NCBI GenBank assembly: GCA_034435675.1
Contig: DAOTWP010000096.1
Span: 25,812-89,811 of the forward strand
From: DAOTWP01 sp034435675
GTDB lineage: Bacteria; Chloroflexota; Anaerolineae; Aggregatilineales; Phototrophicaceae
Direction of reading: 5' to 3'
DNA length: 64,000 nucleotides
This document shows, piece by piece, positions 1 through 8,411 of the stretch (position 1 is the first letter of the stretch; each line of letters starts with the position of its first letter). A program made the position numbers and the translations under genes. Below the pieces are notes generated by a model that worked only from the letters and a program-made list of their open reading frames with translations, was not told where the DNA came from and made no database searches.

Positions 1-575
1 CCTTTATGATCTTTCCGGTCATGGTTGGGCTGGCGCTAACCGCGCCGCTGGCAGTGCCGCTGCTGCTCGGCGATCAGTGGCTGCCTGCCGTGCCGGTGCT
101 GCAAATCCTCTCCGTGCTGGGCATCATGCGCGGGCTGGCAAATCCTTTCGGCGCGGTGTATCTGGCGCTGGGCAAGGCAGAAGTTGGTTTTTACTTCAAT
201 ATCGCGCTGCTGCTGGTGAACTTCATCGTCTTTCGCTGGGCAGTGCAGTACGGCATTGAGGCGCTGGCGCTGTGTTTTGTTGGCACCAACCTGCTGTTTC
301 TGGGCGTCACCTGGGCATGGCTCTACCGGCTGATCGCGCTGCCGCTGCTGGCGTACCTGCGGCAGCTCTGGCTGCCCGCGCTGTGTGCGGTGGGCATGGC
401 GCTGGCGGTGCTGGCGGCAGACCTGCTGCTGCGCCCGCTGCTGCCTGCACCGCTGCTGCTGGCGCTGCTGGTGCTGGTTGGCGCAGGGGTTTACGCGGCG
501 CTGGGCTGGTGGCGCGCGGGTGGGTACTTCCGCGAACTGCTGCGGCTGCTGCGTGGCAGGGGGGCGGCGGCATGA
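1..575 (+). CDS. Polysaccharide flippase, C-terminal part (5' end outside window)
   Basis: The reading frame is open from the first base and stops at 573-575, so only the last ~190 residues of a longer gene are present. They form several hydrophobic segments with small polar loops and resemble the C-terminal half of Wzx-type (MOP superfamily) lipid-linked oligosaccharide flippases. The motif LLGDQWLPAVPVLQILS is typical of the start of their C-terminal domain. Role by family: moving undecaprenyl-linked glycans across the cytoplasmic membrane. The stop overlaps the next start (ATGA), suggesting translational coupling. It fits the glycan theme of the minus-strand cluster at 6608-18422 but lies on the opposite strand. 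Any internal start would give only a fragment, so it is annotated as partial. Confidence 0.72.
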   Translation, partial: FMIFPVMVGLALTAPLAVPLLLGDQWLPAVPVLQILSVLGIMRGLANPFGAVYLALGKAEVGFYFNIALLLVNFIVFRWAVQYGIEALALCFVGTNLLFLGVTWAWLYRLIALPLLAYLRQLWLPALCAVGMALAVLAADLLLRPLLPAPLLLALLVLVGAGVYAALGWWRAGGYFRELLRLLRGRGAAA

Positions 576-1270
576 GCGCGGGCATCGGCACGCTGGCGGA
601 AAAATCGCTGCACGCAGCGCTCAAGCAGTGGTACGCCCAGCCTGGCGACCAGTTCGAGGTGCGGGTGGGGCGGCGGGTGGTGGACATCGTGCGCGATGCG
701 CTGCTGATCGAAATCCAGACCGGCAACTTCGGCGCGATCCGCCGCAAATTGGCAGCGCTGACCGCCGAGCATCCCGTGCGGCTGGTGCATCCCATCGCGG
801 CGCGGCGCTTCGTCGTGCGGCTGGACGCCGATGGGCGCGAAGCCACACGGCGCAAATCGCCCAAACGCGGCACGATTTACGACCTGTTCGCGGAACTGGT
901 GCGCTGCCCGGCACTGCCGCTGCTGCCCAACTTCACGCTGGAGGTGCTGCTGGTGCAGGAAGAAGTGCTGCTGCGCGACGACGGCGCGGGAAGCTGGCGG
1001 CGCAAGGGCTGGAGCGTGGCAGACCGGCGGTTGATCGGCGTGGACGCGCGGCATGTGTTCGCCGTACCGGGCGATTACACGGCGCTGCTGCCGCCCGATT
1101 TGCCCGACGTGTTCGGCACCTTCGACGTTGCCGAAGGCTTGAAGCTGCCGCGCCGCACGGCACAGCAGATGGTCTACTGCCTGCGCGCAATGGGCGCGCT
1201 GACGCTGACCGGCAAGGATGGCAAAGCGCTGCTCTACCGCCGGACGCCCCCGAATGCATCCGCTGAATAG
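572..1270 (+). CDS. Hypothetical protein with PD-(D/E)XK nuclease-like core
   Basis: The gene encodes 232 residues and starts at the ATG that overlaps the stop of the flippase gene by 4 bases. An earlier in-frame start would run inside that gene and is not used. Residues ~28-55 read VGRRVVDIVRD followed by LLIEIQTGNFGAIRRKL. An Asp followed by a strand carrying Glu-x-Gln resembles the catalytic core of PD-(D/E)XK endonuclease folds. The C-terminal ~60 residues look like a winged-helix segment (FDVAEGLKLPRRTAQQMVYCLRAMGAL). I know no characterised homologue. The function could be nucleic-acid cleavage or binding; this is inference from one motif. Confidence 0.6.
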   Translation: MSAGIGTLAEKSLHAALKQWYAQPGDQFEVRVGRRVVDIVRDALLIEIQTGNFGAIRRKLAALTAEHPVRLVHPIAARRFVVRLDADGREATRRKSPKRGTIYDLFAELVRCPALPLLPNFTLEVLLVQEEVLLRDDGAGSWRRKGWSVADRRLIGVDARHVFAVPGDYTALLPPDLPDVFGTFDVAEGLKLPRRTAQQMVYCLRAMGALTLTGKDGKALLYRRTPPNASAE

Positions 1271-1279
1271 TGCCACTGC

Positions 1280-1285
1280 TATAAT
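1280..1285 (+). promoter_or_regulatory. Candidate -10 box (TATAAT) for the Uma2 gene
   Basis: A perfect TATAAT lies 42 bases upstream of the ATG at 1327, in the short gap after the preceding gene. No convincing -35 hexamer sits at 16-18 bases, so this is only a candidate. Confidence 0.35.
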
Positions 1286-1326
1286 CTGTAGCTGAACAAT
1301 AGACGGCGGGAATAGGAACAGCCCTA

Positions 1327-1908
1327 ATGACGCTCAATGTGCAGGTCGGGATGCCGCTGGAACAGTTTCTTGAGGAGACCCGGCAGCAGCCCTTTGAACT
1401 CATCAACGGGGAGAAGAAGCTGATTATGCCAACAGTGCTTGGGCACAGTGAGGTGATCCAGACCCTGTTTATCGCGCTGTACCTGTTTGTGACCGGGCGC
1501 GGGCTGGGGCGCGTCTACAGCGAAACGACCTTCATCCTGCCGGATCGGCTGGATCGCGACCGGGTGGAAGGTTCGCGCACGCCGGATGTGATGGTCTATC
1601 TGGGTGAGCGGGTCGCGCAGTATCAGGACGCCAATCCGGACTGGCGCGAGCTGCCGCTGCCGCTTGTGCCCGATCTGGTGGTCGAGGTGGTTTCCCCGAA
1701 TGATCGTTACAGCGATGTGGACGAGAAAGTAGATGTTTATCTGGCGGATGGCGTGCGGCTGATCTGGGTGGTTGACCCGCAGCGTGGCAAGGTGCACATC
1801 CATGTGCCGGGGCAGGTGCCCCAGACGCTGAAAGACGGTGCCCTGCTGGCGGGTGGTGCAGTCCTGCCGGAATTTTCGATAACGCTGGCGGATATTTTTA
1901 AGGGTTAG
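1327..1908 (+). CDS. Uma2 family protein (DUF820, PD-(D/E)XK fold)
   Basis: This 193-residue protein has the pattern of the Uma2/DUF820 family, which is abundant in Cyanobacteria and Chloroflexota. It shows an N-terminal segment FELINGEKKLIMPTVLGHSE, then SRTPDVMVYL, then PDLVVEVVSPND and a C-terminal LIWVVDPQRGKVHIH. The Asp of TPDVMV and the Glu of VVEVVSP match the catalytic Asp and Glu of a restriction-endonuclease-like fold. The Lys at DEKVDVYLADGVRLIWVVD is in the usual position. The length is normal for the family. Members are annotated as putative endonucleases, but their biological role is unknown. The gene appears monocistronic, with a TATAAT box upstream. Confidence 0.88.
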   Translation: MTLNVQVGMPLEQFLEETRQQPFELINGEKKLIMPTVLGHSEVIQTLFIALYLFVTGRGLGRVYSETTFILPDRLDRDRVEGSRTPDVMVYLGERVAQYQDANPDWRELPLPLVPDLVVEVVSPNDRYSDVDEKVDVYLADGVRLIWVVDPQRGKVHIHVPGQVPQTLKDGALLAGGAVLPEFSITLADIFKG

Positions 1909-1950
1909 TAGTTCGACAAGATGAGCATGACACCCGATGCCTTTGTCTAG

Positions 1951-2084
1951 CCATCACCCCCAACCCCTCTCCCGACCGTGCCTTCGGCACCAGGAGCGGG
2001 ACGCAACCCAACTGCCGGGGATTTTCCCTCCCCCTCGCTCAGCCGCGCAGTGGCGTTGGGGAGAGGGGGACTGAGGGGGTGAGG
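1951..2084. repeat. Long imperfect inverted repeat (C-rich / G-rich arms)
   Basis: The left arm at 1951-1973 is C-rich (TCACCCCCAACCCCTCTCCC). The right arm at 2056-2084 is G-rich (GGGGAGAGGGGGACTGAGGG, then GGTGAGG). The ~80-base centre contains smaller complementary stretches. The block lies downstream of the Uma2 gene and could form a large RNA hairpin. Such non-coding palindromic blocks are common between genes in Chloroflexota and Cyanobacteria and behave like REP/MITE-type repeats. I see no coding capacity here. Confidence 0.6.
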
Positions 2085-2159
2085 GCTGTAGCTGAGTAGT
2101 CAGCTTAACCTTGTCGGTGTACTAGGCACGACCCCAGAAATCTCGTGGGATTATTTTCC

Positions 2160-2188
2160 GTAGGGGCAGGTCTCAGACCTGCCCCTAC
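2160..2188. repeat. Perfect 29-base palindrome, GTAGGGGCAGGTCT type
   Basis: Two 14-base arms (GTAGGGGCAGGTCT and its exact complement) flank a single C at 2174. Related G/C-rich hairpins recur at 6573-6595, 23149-23185 and 36553-36568, so this is a family of small dispersed palindromes. It lies in the gap between two convergent genes (ending at 1908 and 2292) and may also terminate transcription. Confidence 0.7.
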
Positions 2189-2291
2189 AGCCGACATTTT
2201 CAATTTGGTTGTGCTTAGGGGGAAAAGAAAACACAGGGCAGCGGCGGAGAGCCACTTGCACCCTGCGCTTTTTCTGCTTATCTCTCGTCTT

Positions 2292-2762
2292 TTACGCCCA
2301 CTCTGTCACCAGCGCGTTGATGACGGTCTGCCCGAAGGCATGCGCCACCGAGATGCGATGGTGCCCGTCACGGACGTAGTAGTCTTCACCGACCTTGATC
2401 AGTTCCACCGGCGGTAAGCCAACACCGCGCAGGTGTGCTACCGCCACGCTGACCCAGCGCGCTTCCAGATGTTCGCTGGCGGGGTTGAAGTCGCCGTCAA
2501 ACTCCTCGGCGCGGTTCTCGGTGCCGTGAATGCTGCTCAGCGGCACAAGCTGCATCCCCAGGTAACGCTGGTTGCTGCTTTGCGGGGCGTCCGCCAGTGT
2601 GCGCAGCGCCGGGCGTCTGCGCAGCATTGGCAGCCAACCGCCCTGCCCCTTGCGCAGCCGCCGCCCAAACAGGCCAGCAGCTTCAATGCGCAGAGCTGCG
2701 TTCTCGTCAATGCGATCCAGCATGCTGCTGGTGCTGTTGAGGAGACTTAAGCTGTTCATCAT
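2292..2762 (-). CDS. Small protein with ParB/sulfiredoxin-like domain
   Basis: The start is the first ATG of an ATGATG pair, placed at 2762 because AGGAG lies 8 bases upstream; this gives 156 residues. The C-terminal ~60 residues read LPPVELIKVGEDYYVRDGHH followed by RISVAHAFG. This is the hallmark of the ParB N-terminal-like fold (VxDGHHR), shared by ParB, sulfiredoxin and small free-standing nuclease/NTPase-like proteins. The N-terminal ~100 residues are not recognised; they include an Arg-rich stretch. It lacks the rest of a ParB protein, so it is unlikely to be a partition protein. Function unknown; small proteins of this type occur as solitary genes in Chloroflexota. Confidence 0.65.
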   Translation of the reverse strand: MMNSLSLLNSTSSMLDRIDENAALRIEAAGLFGRRLRKGQGGWLPMLRRRPALRTLADAPQSSNQRYLGMQLVPLSSIHGTENRAEEFDGDFNPASEHLEARWVSVAVAHLRGVGLPPVELIKVGEDYYVRDGHHRISVAHAFGQTVINALVTEWA

Positions 2763-3021
2763 GGCTGTTGCTCCTGTCTTTTTGCTCATCCGGTCAATCT
2801 GCTTCGCTTTCCCGCTTGCTGCTGCTTGTTCAGCGTAGTGGTTCCAGCAGGGGGAGAGTCAAGGGTGCTGCTCAACGACATCCTCACTGTAAGTCACCTC
2901 CGTTTCACAGCCATGCCAGCAGGCGTCTCAAAAGGCGTCTCAGAGCTGTCTGTTTGGAATCTCATTGAGACGTGGGATAATCAGGCGGATAACACTTTTC
3001 GTTAGACACAAAAGCCAGGGG

Positions 3022-3050
3022 TTCAGTTCCATCACACTGGCTATTATAAT
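3022..3050 (+). promoter_or_regulatory. Candidate promoter for the AfsR-like regulator
   Basis: A perfect TATAAT at 3045-3050 lies 30 bases before the ATG at 3081. A weak -35 (TTCAGT, 3022-3027) sits at 17-base spacing. The short distance to the start implies a very short leader. The rest of the gap 2763-3021 shows nothing else I can name. Confidence 0.45.
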
Positions 3051-3080
3051 GATGCTTTACGGATTTTAAAGGGTCACAAA

Positions 3081-6000
3081 ATGTCTACCCGACGTATCCT
3101 TCTGCTGGGCACACCGCGCGTTGAAGCTGATCAGGGGCGTGTGCAAATCGGACGCCGCAAAGCGCTGGGGCTGCTTGCCTATCTGCTGGTCACGCGCCAG
3201 CCTGTCACGCGCGAGGCGCTGGCGGGCATGTTCTGGGCAGACAGCGATCTTTCGCGTGGGCTGGCATACCTGCGGACAACGCTGTGGACGCTGAATCAGG
3301 CGCTGGGAGAGGACTGGGCACTGCTGGAAGACGACACCGTGCGCTACAACACCGGCGCAGGCATTGCCGACGACCTGCAATTGTTTGAGACGCTTTGCGC
3401 CGATGACGATGTCGCGGCGTGGCAGCAGGCAGTGGGGCTGTACCGCGACGATTTTATGGCGGGTTTTTCGCTGCCGGACAGCCCGGTCTATGAAGAATGG
3501 CAGTTTTTGCAGGCAGAACGGCTGCGCACCAGCTTGGCGGCGCTGCTGGACAAACTGATTCTGCATCATGCAGAAGCCGGTGCTTATGCCGATGCGCTGC
3601 CCCTCACCCGCCGCCGCCTGTCGCTGGATACGCTGCACGAACCGGCGCACCGCATGCTGATGCTGCTGTATGCGCACAGCGGGCAGCGTGCCGCCGCGCT
3701 GCGCCAGTATCAGGAACTGACGGCGCTGCTGGAAAGCGAACTGCAAACAGCGCCCGAAGCAGAAACCACACGCCTGTACGAGAGCATTCGGGGCGGGCAG
3801 CTTACACAAATGGGCGAAAGCACCGCCGCGCTGCTCAAAACGATGACGCTGCCGCGCCACGCCACGCAGCAGCCGGCAGACTCCAGCACCGCGCCGCAAA
3901 CCGAAAGCCCCGCACGCCCGGTTCCGCCAGCAGCACTGGCAGCCGCCGACGGCAAGGGGCGCTCGACCCTGCCGGTGCAGACCACCCCGTTTGTTGGGCG
4001 TGAAAACGAGCTAACCGACATCGCCCGGCTGCTGTTCGACCCGCAGTGCCGCCTGCTGACGCTGCTGGGACCGGGCGGTATGGGCAAAACCCGGCTGGCG
4101 ATCCGCGTGGCAGAACGGCTGGCACAGACGGAGAACAGCCATTATCCTGACGGCGCGTTCTTTGTGCCGCTTGCCCCGGTGCGCTCGGAAGAATTTGTGC
4201 TGCCGACGATTATCGAAGCGCTGAGCTGCGCGTTTTCGCTGAACACCGGCGCATGGAGCGAACTGCTGGCAGTGCTGCATGACAAACGGCTGCTGCTGCT
4301 GCTGGACAATTTTGAACATCTGCTGCCCAGCGCCACCCACCTGCTCGAACTGCTGGCGGCAGCGCCGGGCGTCAAGCTGCTGGTGACTTCACGCGAGCGC
4401 CTGAATATCACCGACGAGTGGGTTTACGAACTGCGCGGGCTGGAGTATCCGCGCAGTCCTGAGCTGGAAAATGGCGGGAACACGGCGGAACACTACAGTG
4501 CTGTGCGCTTGTTCGAGCAGGCGGCACGCCGCGCCCGCCCGAACTTCGCGCTGAACGCTGCCGACCTCGCGTCGATTGCGCAGATTTGCCGCATGGTGGA
4601 CGGCATGCCGCTGGGCATTGAACTGGCGGCGGCGTGGGCGCAGATGCTCTCCTGCGCGGAAATCGCCAGCGAAATCCAGAAGAATCTCGACTTTTTGGCG
4701 TCCCCGCTGCGCAACGTGCCGGAACGCCACCGCACCCTGCGTGCTGTCTTTGAACACAGTTGGCAGGCGCTCAACAGCGAAGAACAGGCATGCCTGAGCA
4801 GGCTGTCGGCATTTCATGGCGGCTTTGCCTATGAAGCCGCGCACGCCGTCGCCGAGGCAACCCTGCACCTGCTGCTGGCGCTGGTGGGTAAATCGCTGCT
4901 GCGGCGCAACCCCGGCGGCGATTATGAACTGCACGAACTGCTGCGCCAGTTTGCCGAAAACAAGCTGGACGAAAGCGAGCGCACCCGCACGTATGACCGT
5001 CACGCGGCATATTACGCTGACTATATGGCGGACCTCCTGCCCGCGCTGCTGGATCACCGCCAACCGGAAGCGCTGGACAGCGTGCAGGCTGCGGTGGACA
5101 ACGTGCACGGGGCATGGCAGCATGCCGCGCGCCGCCAGCGCTGGGATTTACTGTTCAAGCTGGCGACACCGCTCGCGCAGTTTGTGATGGTGCGCCGCCG
5201 CATCCGTGAGTTCGACGTGCTGCTGACACAGGCGCTTGAGGCGCTGGGCGCAGACCCGCCCGAACACGAAGCGCGCAAACTGCTGGCACTGCTGACTACG
5301 CTGTATGCCGAAAGCCGCTCCTCTCTGGGCACGCGCAGCGAGACGATTATGCTGTCTGAGCGGGCGCTGGCACTGGTGCGCGAGTTCCCTGGTGAACCGT
5401 TCACCGCGATGCTGCTGATTATGCTCGGCAATATGCGCAGCTACCCCGGACGCCTGGATGATGCCGGGCTGGCGCTGGTGGATGAAGGGCTGGCGCTGGC
5501 AGAGGCAACGGGGCAGCCGTGGGCAGCCGCCTATGGTGTGCTGAGCATGGCCTGGCATTATCAGAACCGCGTCTTGTATGCCGAAGCACGGCAGGGTTTC
5601 AAAGAGGCGCTGGCACGCTTCCGGGGGATGCAGCAGCCCTGGGGCATTGCTACGTCGTTAGGCGGACTGGCGGAGAGTTACGCCACACTGGGCGACATCA
5701 GCACGGCACGCACGATTAGCGAGGCACAGCTTGCGCCCGTGCAGCAGATTGGCGACCGCCTGTGGCTGGTGCATATCCGGAACATGCTCAATGTGTTCTA
5801 TGCCAGCAACGAAGCAAGCGCAGACTTCAGCACCGCACTGCGCATCGCGTGGGAAAGCGGAGATCGCCGCAGCATCGCCTGGACACTGTATAACGCCGGC
5901 TGGATTGCGCTGGGCGAGGGGCGTTATGACGATGCCGATGTGACATATGCGCAGGCGATGACCATTTTTGAGGAAATTGACGACGTCGAGGGCATTGGCT

Positions 6001-6491
6001 GGACATCTGTTTTTCAGGGTTTTGTCGCGCTGGGCAAAGGCAACCTGAAGATTGCCCGCCGCAAGGCGCTGCATACCCTCGAATTGGTGCAGAATATCGA
6101 ATTTCCCTGGCTGGTGGCAGGGGCGAATTATCTGCTGGGCGATGTCTGCCTGACAGAAAACGATCTGCACGCCGCCCGCACGCATTATGTCGAAGCGCTG
6201 GACATTGCGCATCAGGTGCAGTCCGCCGTGCAGATTTTGCGCCACACCAGCGGCATGGCGGCGCTGCTCAATGCCGAAGGTGACCCTGAACGCGCGCTGT
6301 GCCTGGCGCATTTTGTGCTGGCGCAGGAAGCCACCCCGCAGGACGCGCGCGCCCGTGCCAGAGCACTGCGCGATGCCCTGCTGCCAGCGCTGGATGCACC
6401 CACCCGCAAACGTGCGCAGCAGCAAGCCGCGAAGCTGACGCTGACCAGCGCGGTAACGCTGGCGCTGGGGAACATGGAGGCAAAAGGGTAA
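3081..6491 (+). CDS. AfsR/SARP-type regulator: winged helix, BTAD, NB-ARC ATPase, TPR
   Basis: This 1136-residue protein has the AfsR/GutR-like architecture. An OmpR-like winged helix (residues ~1-95) is followed by a bacterial transcriptional activation domain (~100-245). A polar linker leads to an STAND/NB-ARC ATPase with TPFVGRENEL, Walker A GPGGMGKTRLA (~330) and Walker B LLLLLDNFEHLL. A long C-terminal helical array (~650-1130) reads as tetratricopeptide repeats. By family it is a cytoplasmic DNA-binding activator gated by nucleotide and a ligand or partner protein sensed by the TPR region. The target is unknown. The gene is alone, flanked by oppositely oriented genes, so the glycan cluster downstream is only a guess as regulon. 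The ATG at 3081 begins MSTRRILLLGTPRVE, which aligns well with other family N-termini. Confidence 0.88.
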   Translation: MSTRRILLLGTPRVEADQGRVQIGRRKALGLLAYLLVTRQPVTREALAGMFWADSDLSRGLAYLRTTLWTLNQALGEDWALLEDDTVRYNTGAGIADDLQLFETLCADDDVAAWQQAVGLYRDDFMAGFSLPDSPVYEEWQFLQAERLRTSLAALLDKLILHHAEAGAYADALPLTRRRLSLDTLHEPAHRMLMLLYAHSGQRAAALRQYQELTALLESELQTAPEAETTRLYESIRGGQLTQMGESTAALLKTMTLPRHATQQPADSSTAPQTESPARPVPPAALAAADGKGRSTLPVQTTPFVGRENELTDIARLLFDPQCRLLTLLGPGGMGKTRLAIRVAERLAQTENSHYPDGAFFVPLAPVRSEEFVLPTIIEALSCAFSLNTGAWSELLAVLHDKRLLLLLDNFEHLLPSATHLLELLAAAPGVKLLVTSRERLNITDEWVYELRGLEYPRSPELENGGNTAEHYSAVRLFEQAARRARPNFALNAADLASIAQICRMVDGMPLGIELAAAWAQMLSCAEIASEIQKNLDFLASPLRNVPERHRTLRAVFEHSWQALNSEEQACLSRLSAFHGGFAYEAAHAVAEATLHLLLALVGKSLLRRNPGGDYELHELLRQFAENKLDESERTRTYDRHAAYYADYMADLLPALLDHRQPEALDSVQAAVDNVHGAWQHAARRQRWDLLFKLATPLAQFVMVRRRIREFDVLLTQALEALGADPPEHEARKLLALLTTLYAESRSSLGTRSETIMLSERALALVREFPGEPFTAMLLIMLGNMRSYPGRLDDAGLALVDEGLALAEATGQPWAAAYGVLSMAWHYQNRVLYAEARQGFKEALARFRGMQQPWGIATSLGGLAESYATLGDISTARTISEAQLAPVQQIGDRLWLVHIRNMLNVFYASNEASADFSTALRIAWESGDRRSIAWTLYNAGWIALGEGRYDDADVTYAQAMTIFEEIDDVEGIGWTSVFQGFVALGKGNLKIARRKALHTLELVQNIEFPWLVAGANYLLGDVCLTENDLHAARTHYVEALDIAHQVQSAVQILRHTSGMAALLNAEGDPERALCLAHFVLAQEATPQDARARARALRDALLPALDAPTRKRAQQQAAKLTLTSAVTLALGNMEAKG

Positions 6492-6572
6492 AGGGCAAAG
6501 GCGAAAGGACAGCGCACGCCTGCGAACAGATTGAACCGCAAAGGCGCGAAGAACGCGAAGGGGAAAGGGTAG

Positions 6573-6595
6573 GGGGCAGGTCTTTTGCCTGCCCC
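6573..6595. terminator. Hairpin between convergent genes
   Basis: An 8-base stem GGGGCAGG / CCTGCCCC with a 7-base loop lies between the regulator gene ending at 6491 and the aminotransferase gene ending at 6608. It belongs to the same G/C palindrome family as 2160-2188 and could terminate in both directions. There is no long U-tract. Confidence 0.5.
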
Positions 6596-6607
6596 TGTGC
6601 TCCTGCC

Positions 6608-7723
6608 CTATACCAGTTCGCTCAGGCTGGCGCGCATCTGCTCACACACGTAATCGACCTGTTCTTCGGTCATTACGCCGCTGAAAGGCAGCGCCAGGAA
6701 GGTATCGCCCGCTTTTTCAGTCAGCGGCAGGTCGCCGCGCTTGCAGCCGAACTTGTCCATATAGAAGCTTTGCAGGTGAATCGGGGTGAAATAGGGGCGG
6801 CTGGGGATGCCGCGCGCTTTCAGTTTGTCGATCAAGCCGTTGCGGTTGATATGGTCATCGCAGCGGATGACATAGACGAACCAGCTCATGCGTGTGGTGG
6901 TTTCGACAATGTGCGGCTTGTGCAAACCGGGGATTTCGTCAATGCGCTCGTTATACCACTGTGCCACCTGTTCGCGTTTGCGCAGCAGTTCCTCAATACG
7001 CTGAATCTGCACCAGCCCCATCGCCGCGCTCATCTCGTCCAGGCGGTAGTTGTAGCCCAGCCGCGAATGATCCAGCCATTCGTTGAACACATCGCGCCCC
7101 TGATTGCGCAGGCTGCGGTAGCTGTCTTTCCAGTCTTCCCGGTCTGTCAGCAGCATGCCGCCCTCGCCGGTGGTCATCTGTTTGTTAGGGTAAAAGGCAA
7201 ACACCGACGCATCCGCCAGTGTGCCCGCATTGCGCCCTTTGTACTGCGCGCCGATTGCTTCACAGGCGTCCTCAATCACCCACAGGTTGTGCTTGCGGGC
7301 AATGGCGTTGATCGGGTCCATATCCGCAGGCTGCCCAAAAGCATGCACGACGATAATCGCTTTGGTGCGCGGGGTAATCGCGGCTTCCAGCGCTGCCGGG
7401 TCCATGTTGCCGGTCAGCGGGTCAATCTCCACAAACACCGGCGTGGCGCGTTCGTAGAGGATGCAGTTGGCGGTGGCGATGAAGCTGAACGAGGGCGTAA
7501 TGACTTCGTCGCCTTCCTGTACCCCGGCGGCGATCATCATCATGTGCAGTCCGCTGGTGCCGCTGTTGACACCGATAGCGTATTTCGTGCCCACGTAGGC
7601 GGCAAACGTCTCCTCAAACTGCTGGATTTTGGGACCGATGCTGAGATACGGCGTGCGCAGCACTTCGTTGACGGCATCAATTTCCGCCTGCGTAATATCG
7701 GGGGAAGACATTGGAATATGCAT
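6608..7723 (-). CDS. DegT/DnrJ/EryC1/StrS family sugar aminotransferase
   Basis: This 371-residue protein is a PLP-dependent transaminase of the DegT family, which installs an amino group on nucleotide-linked keto-sugars for surface glycans. Visible hallmarks are the N-terminal MHIPMSSPDIT, GVNSGTSGLHM, VIVVHAFGQPADMD, WVIEDACEAIGA and FAFYPNKQMTTGEGGML, where the Lys binds PLP. The ATG at 7723 is preferred over a TTG 8 codons upstream because family members begin close to the SSPDIT motif. It is the last gene of the minus-strand glycan cluster, downstream of a NeuD/PglD-like acetyltransferase. That pairing suggests synthesis of an N-acetylated amino sugar such as a bacillosamine- or QuiNAc-type residue. 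The 4,6-dehydratase needed to supply its substrate is not in the window. Confidence 0.92.
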   Translation of the reverse strand: MHIPMSSPDITQAEIDAVNEVLRTPYLSIGPKIQQFEETFAAYVGTKYAIGVNSGTSGLHMMMIAAGVQEGDEVITPSFSFIATANCILYERATPVFVEIDPLTGNMDPAALEAAITPRTKAIIVVHAFGQPADMDPINAIARKHNLWVIEDACEAIGAQYKGRNAGTLADASVFAFYPNKQMTTGEGGMLLTDREDWKDSYRSLRNQGRDVFNEWLDHSRLGYNYRLDEMSAAMGLVQIQRIEELLRKREQVAQWYNERIDEIPGLHKPHIVETTTRMSWFVYVIRCDDHINRNGLIDKLKARGIPSRPYFTPIHLQSFYMDKFGCKRGDLPLTEKAGDTFLALPFSGVMTEEQVDYVCEQMRASLSELV

Positions 7724-7796
7724 GGCTGAGTTTGTCTTTCTTGTCAAATGATTGTGATTGTTATGGATACGAACTTGCGCCGCTGGAACGCCTGGT

Positions 7797-8411
7797 TTAC
7801 CAGCGGGCGGGTACGCCTTTCGCTGTCACACCGTTGGGGACATCGCGCACGACTACCGCGCCCGCGCCAACCATCACACCGCGCCCGATGGTCACGCCGG
7901 GAATCACGACGCTGCCGATGCCCAGCATGCTGTCGTCACCGACCAGCACCCCGCCGGAAAGCCGCACGCCCGGCGCGATGTGGACATAATCGCCAAGCTG
8001 ACAGTCATGATCAACACTCGCGCCGGTATTGATAATGCAGTGACTGCCGATGACGGTATCCACGTTAATCACCGCGCCCGCCATGACCACCGTGCCGATA
8101 CCCGCCTGCACGCTTTCTGCAATTACTGCCTGCGGGTGTACCGCACTACGCCACAGCGGGGCGACCTCCGCGCCCAGCGCTTCTACCAGTATACGGCGAA
8201 CTGCGTTGCTGCCGATGCCCAGAATGAGTCCATCCGGCGCATAATCGCCGTAAGTGCTGATTCCGCCCAGCACGGACAGTCCCAGGCGGGTTTGTCCCCA
8301 GAGGGTTTCGTCATCGTCAAGAAAGCCCTGCACGCTGACGCCTTGCAGGTTGAGAATATCAAGGATGACTTTGGCATGCCCGCCCGCGCCGAGGATCAAT
8401 AAACCAGACAC
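7797..8411 (-). CDS. NeuD/PglD-family sugar acetyltransferase
   Basis: The protein has 204 residues. The N-terminal Rossmann-like segment (LLILGAGGHAKVILDIL) and the C-terminal left-handed beta-helix of hexapeptide repeats (VMAGAVINVDTVIGSHCIIN, VRLSGGVLVGDDSMLGIGSV) are diagnostic of sialic-acid O-acetyltransferase NeuD and bacillosamine N-acetyltransferase PglD. His-Asp in the GASVDHDCQLGDYVHI segment corresponds to the catalytic His region. It uses acetyl-CoA to acetylate a (nucleotide) amino sugar, probably the product of the adjacent aminotransferase. The GTG start follows directly after the TGA of the upstream glycosyltransferase gene, so the two are translationally coupled. Confidence 0.9.
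   Translation of the reverse strand: MSGLLILGAGGHAKVILDILNLQGVSVQGFLDDDETLWGQTRLGLSVLGGISTYGDYAPDGLILGIGSNAVRRILVEALGAEVAPLWRSAVHPQAVIAESVQAGIGTVVMAGAVINVDTVIGSHCIINTGASVDHDCQLGDYVHIAPGVRLSGGVLVGDDSMLGIGSVVIPGVTIGRGVMVGAGAVVVRDVPNGVTAKGVPARW

Noticed and set aside
272..571. Upstream extension of the 572-1270 gene
   Set aside because: It lies wholly inside the flippase gene in another frame, has Ala/Trp/Arg-rich nonsense composition, and the coupled ATG at 572 gives a clean start.
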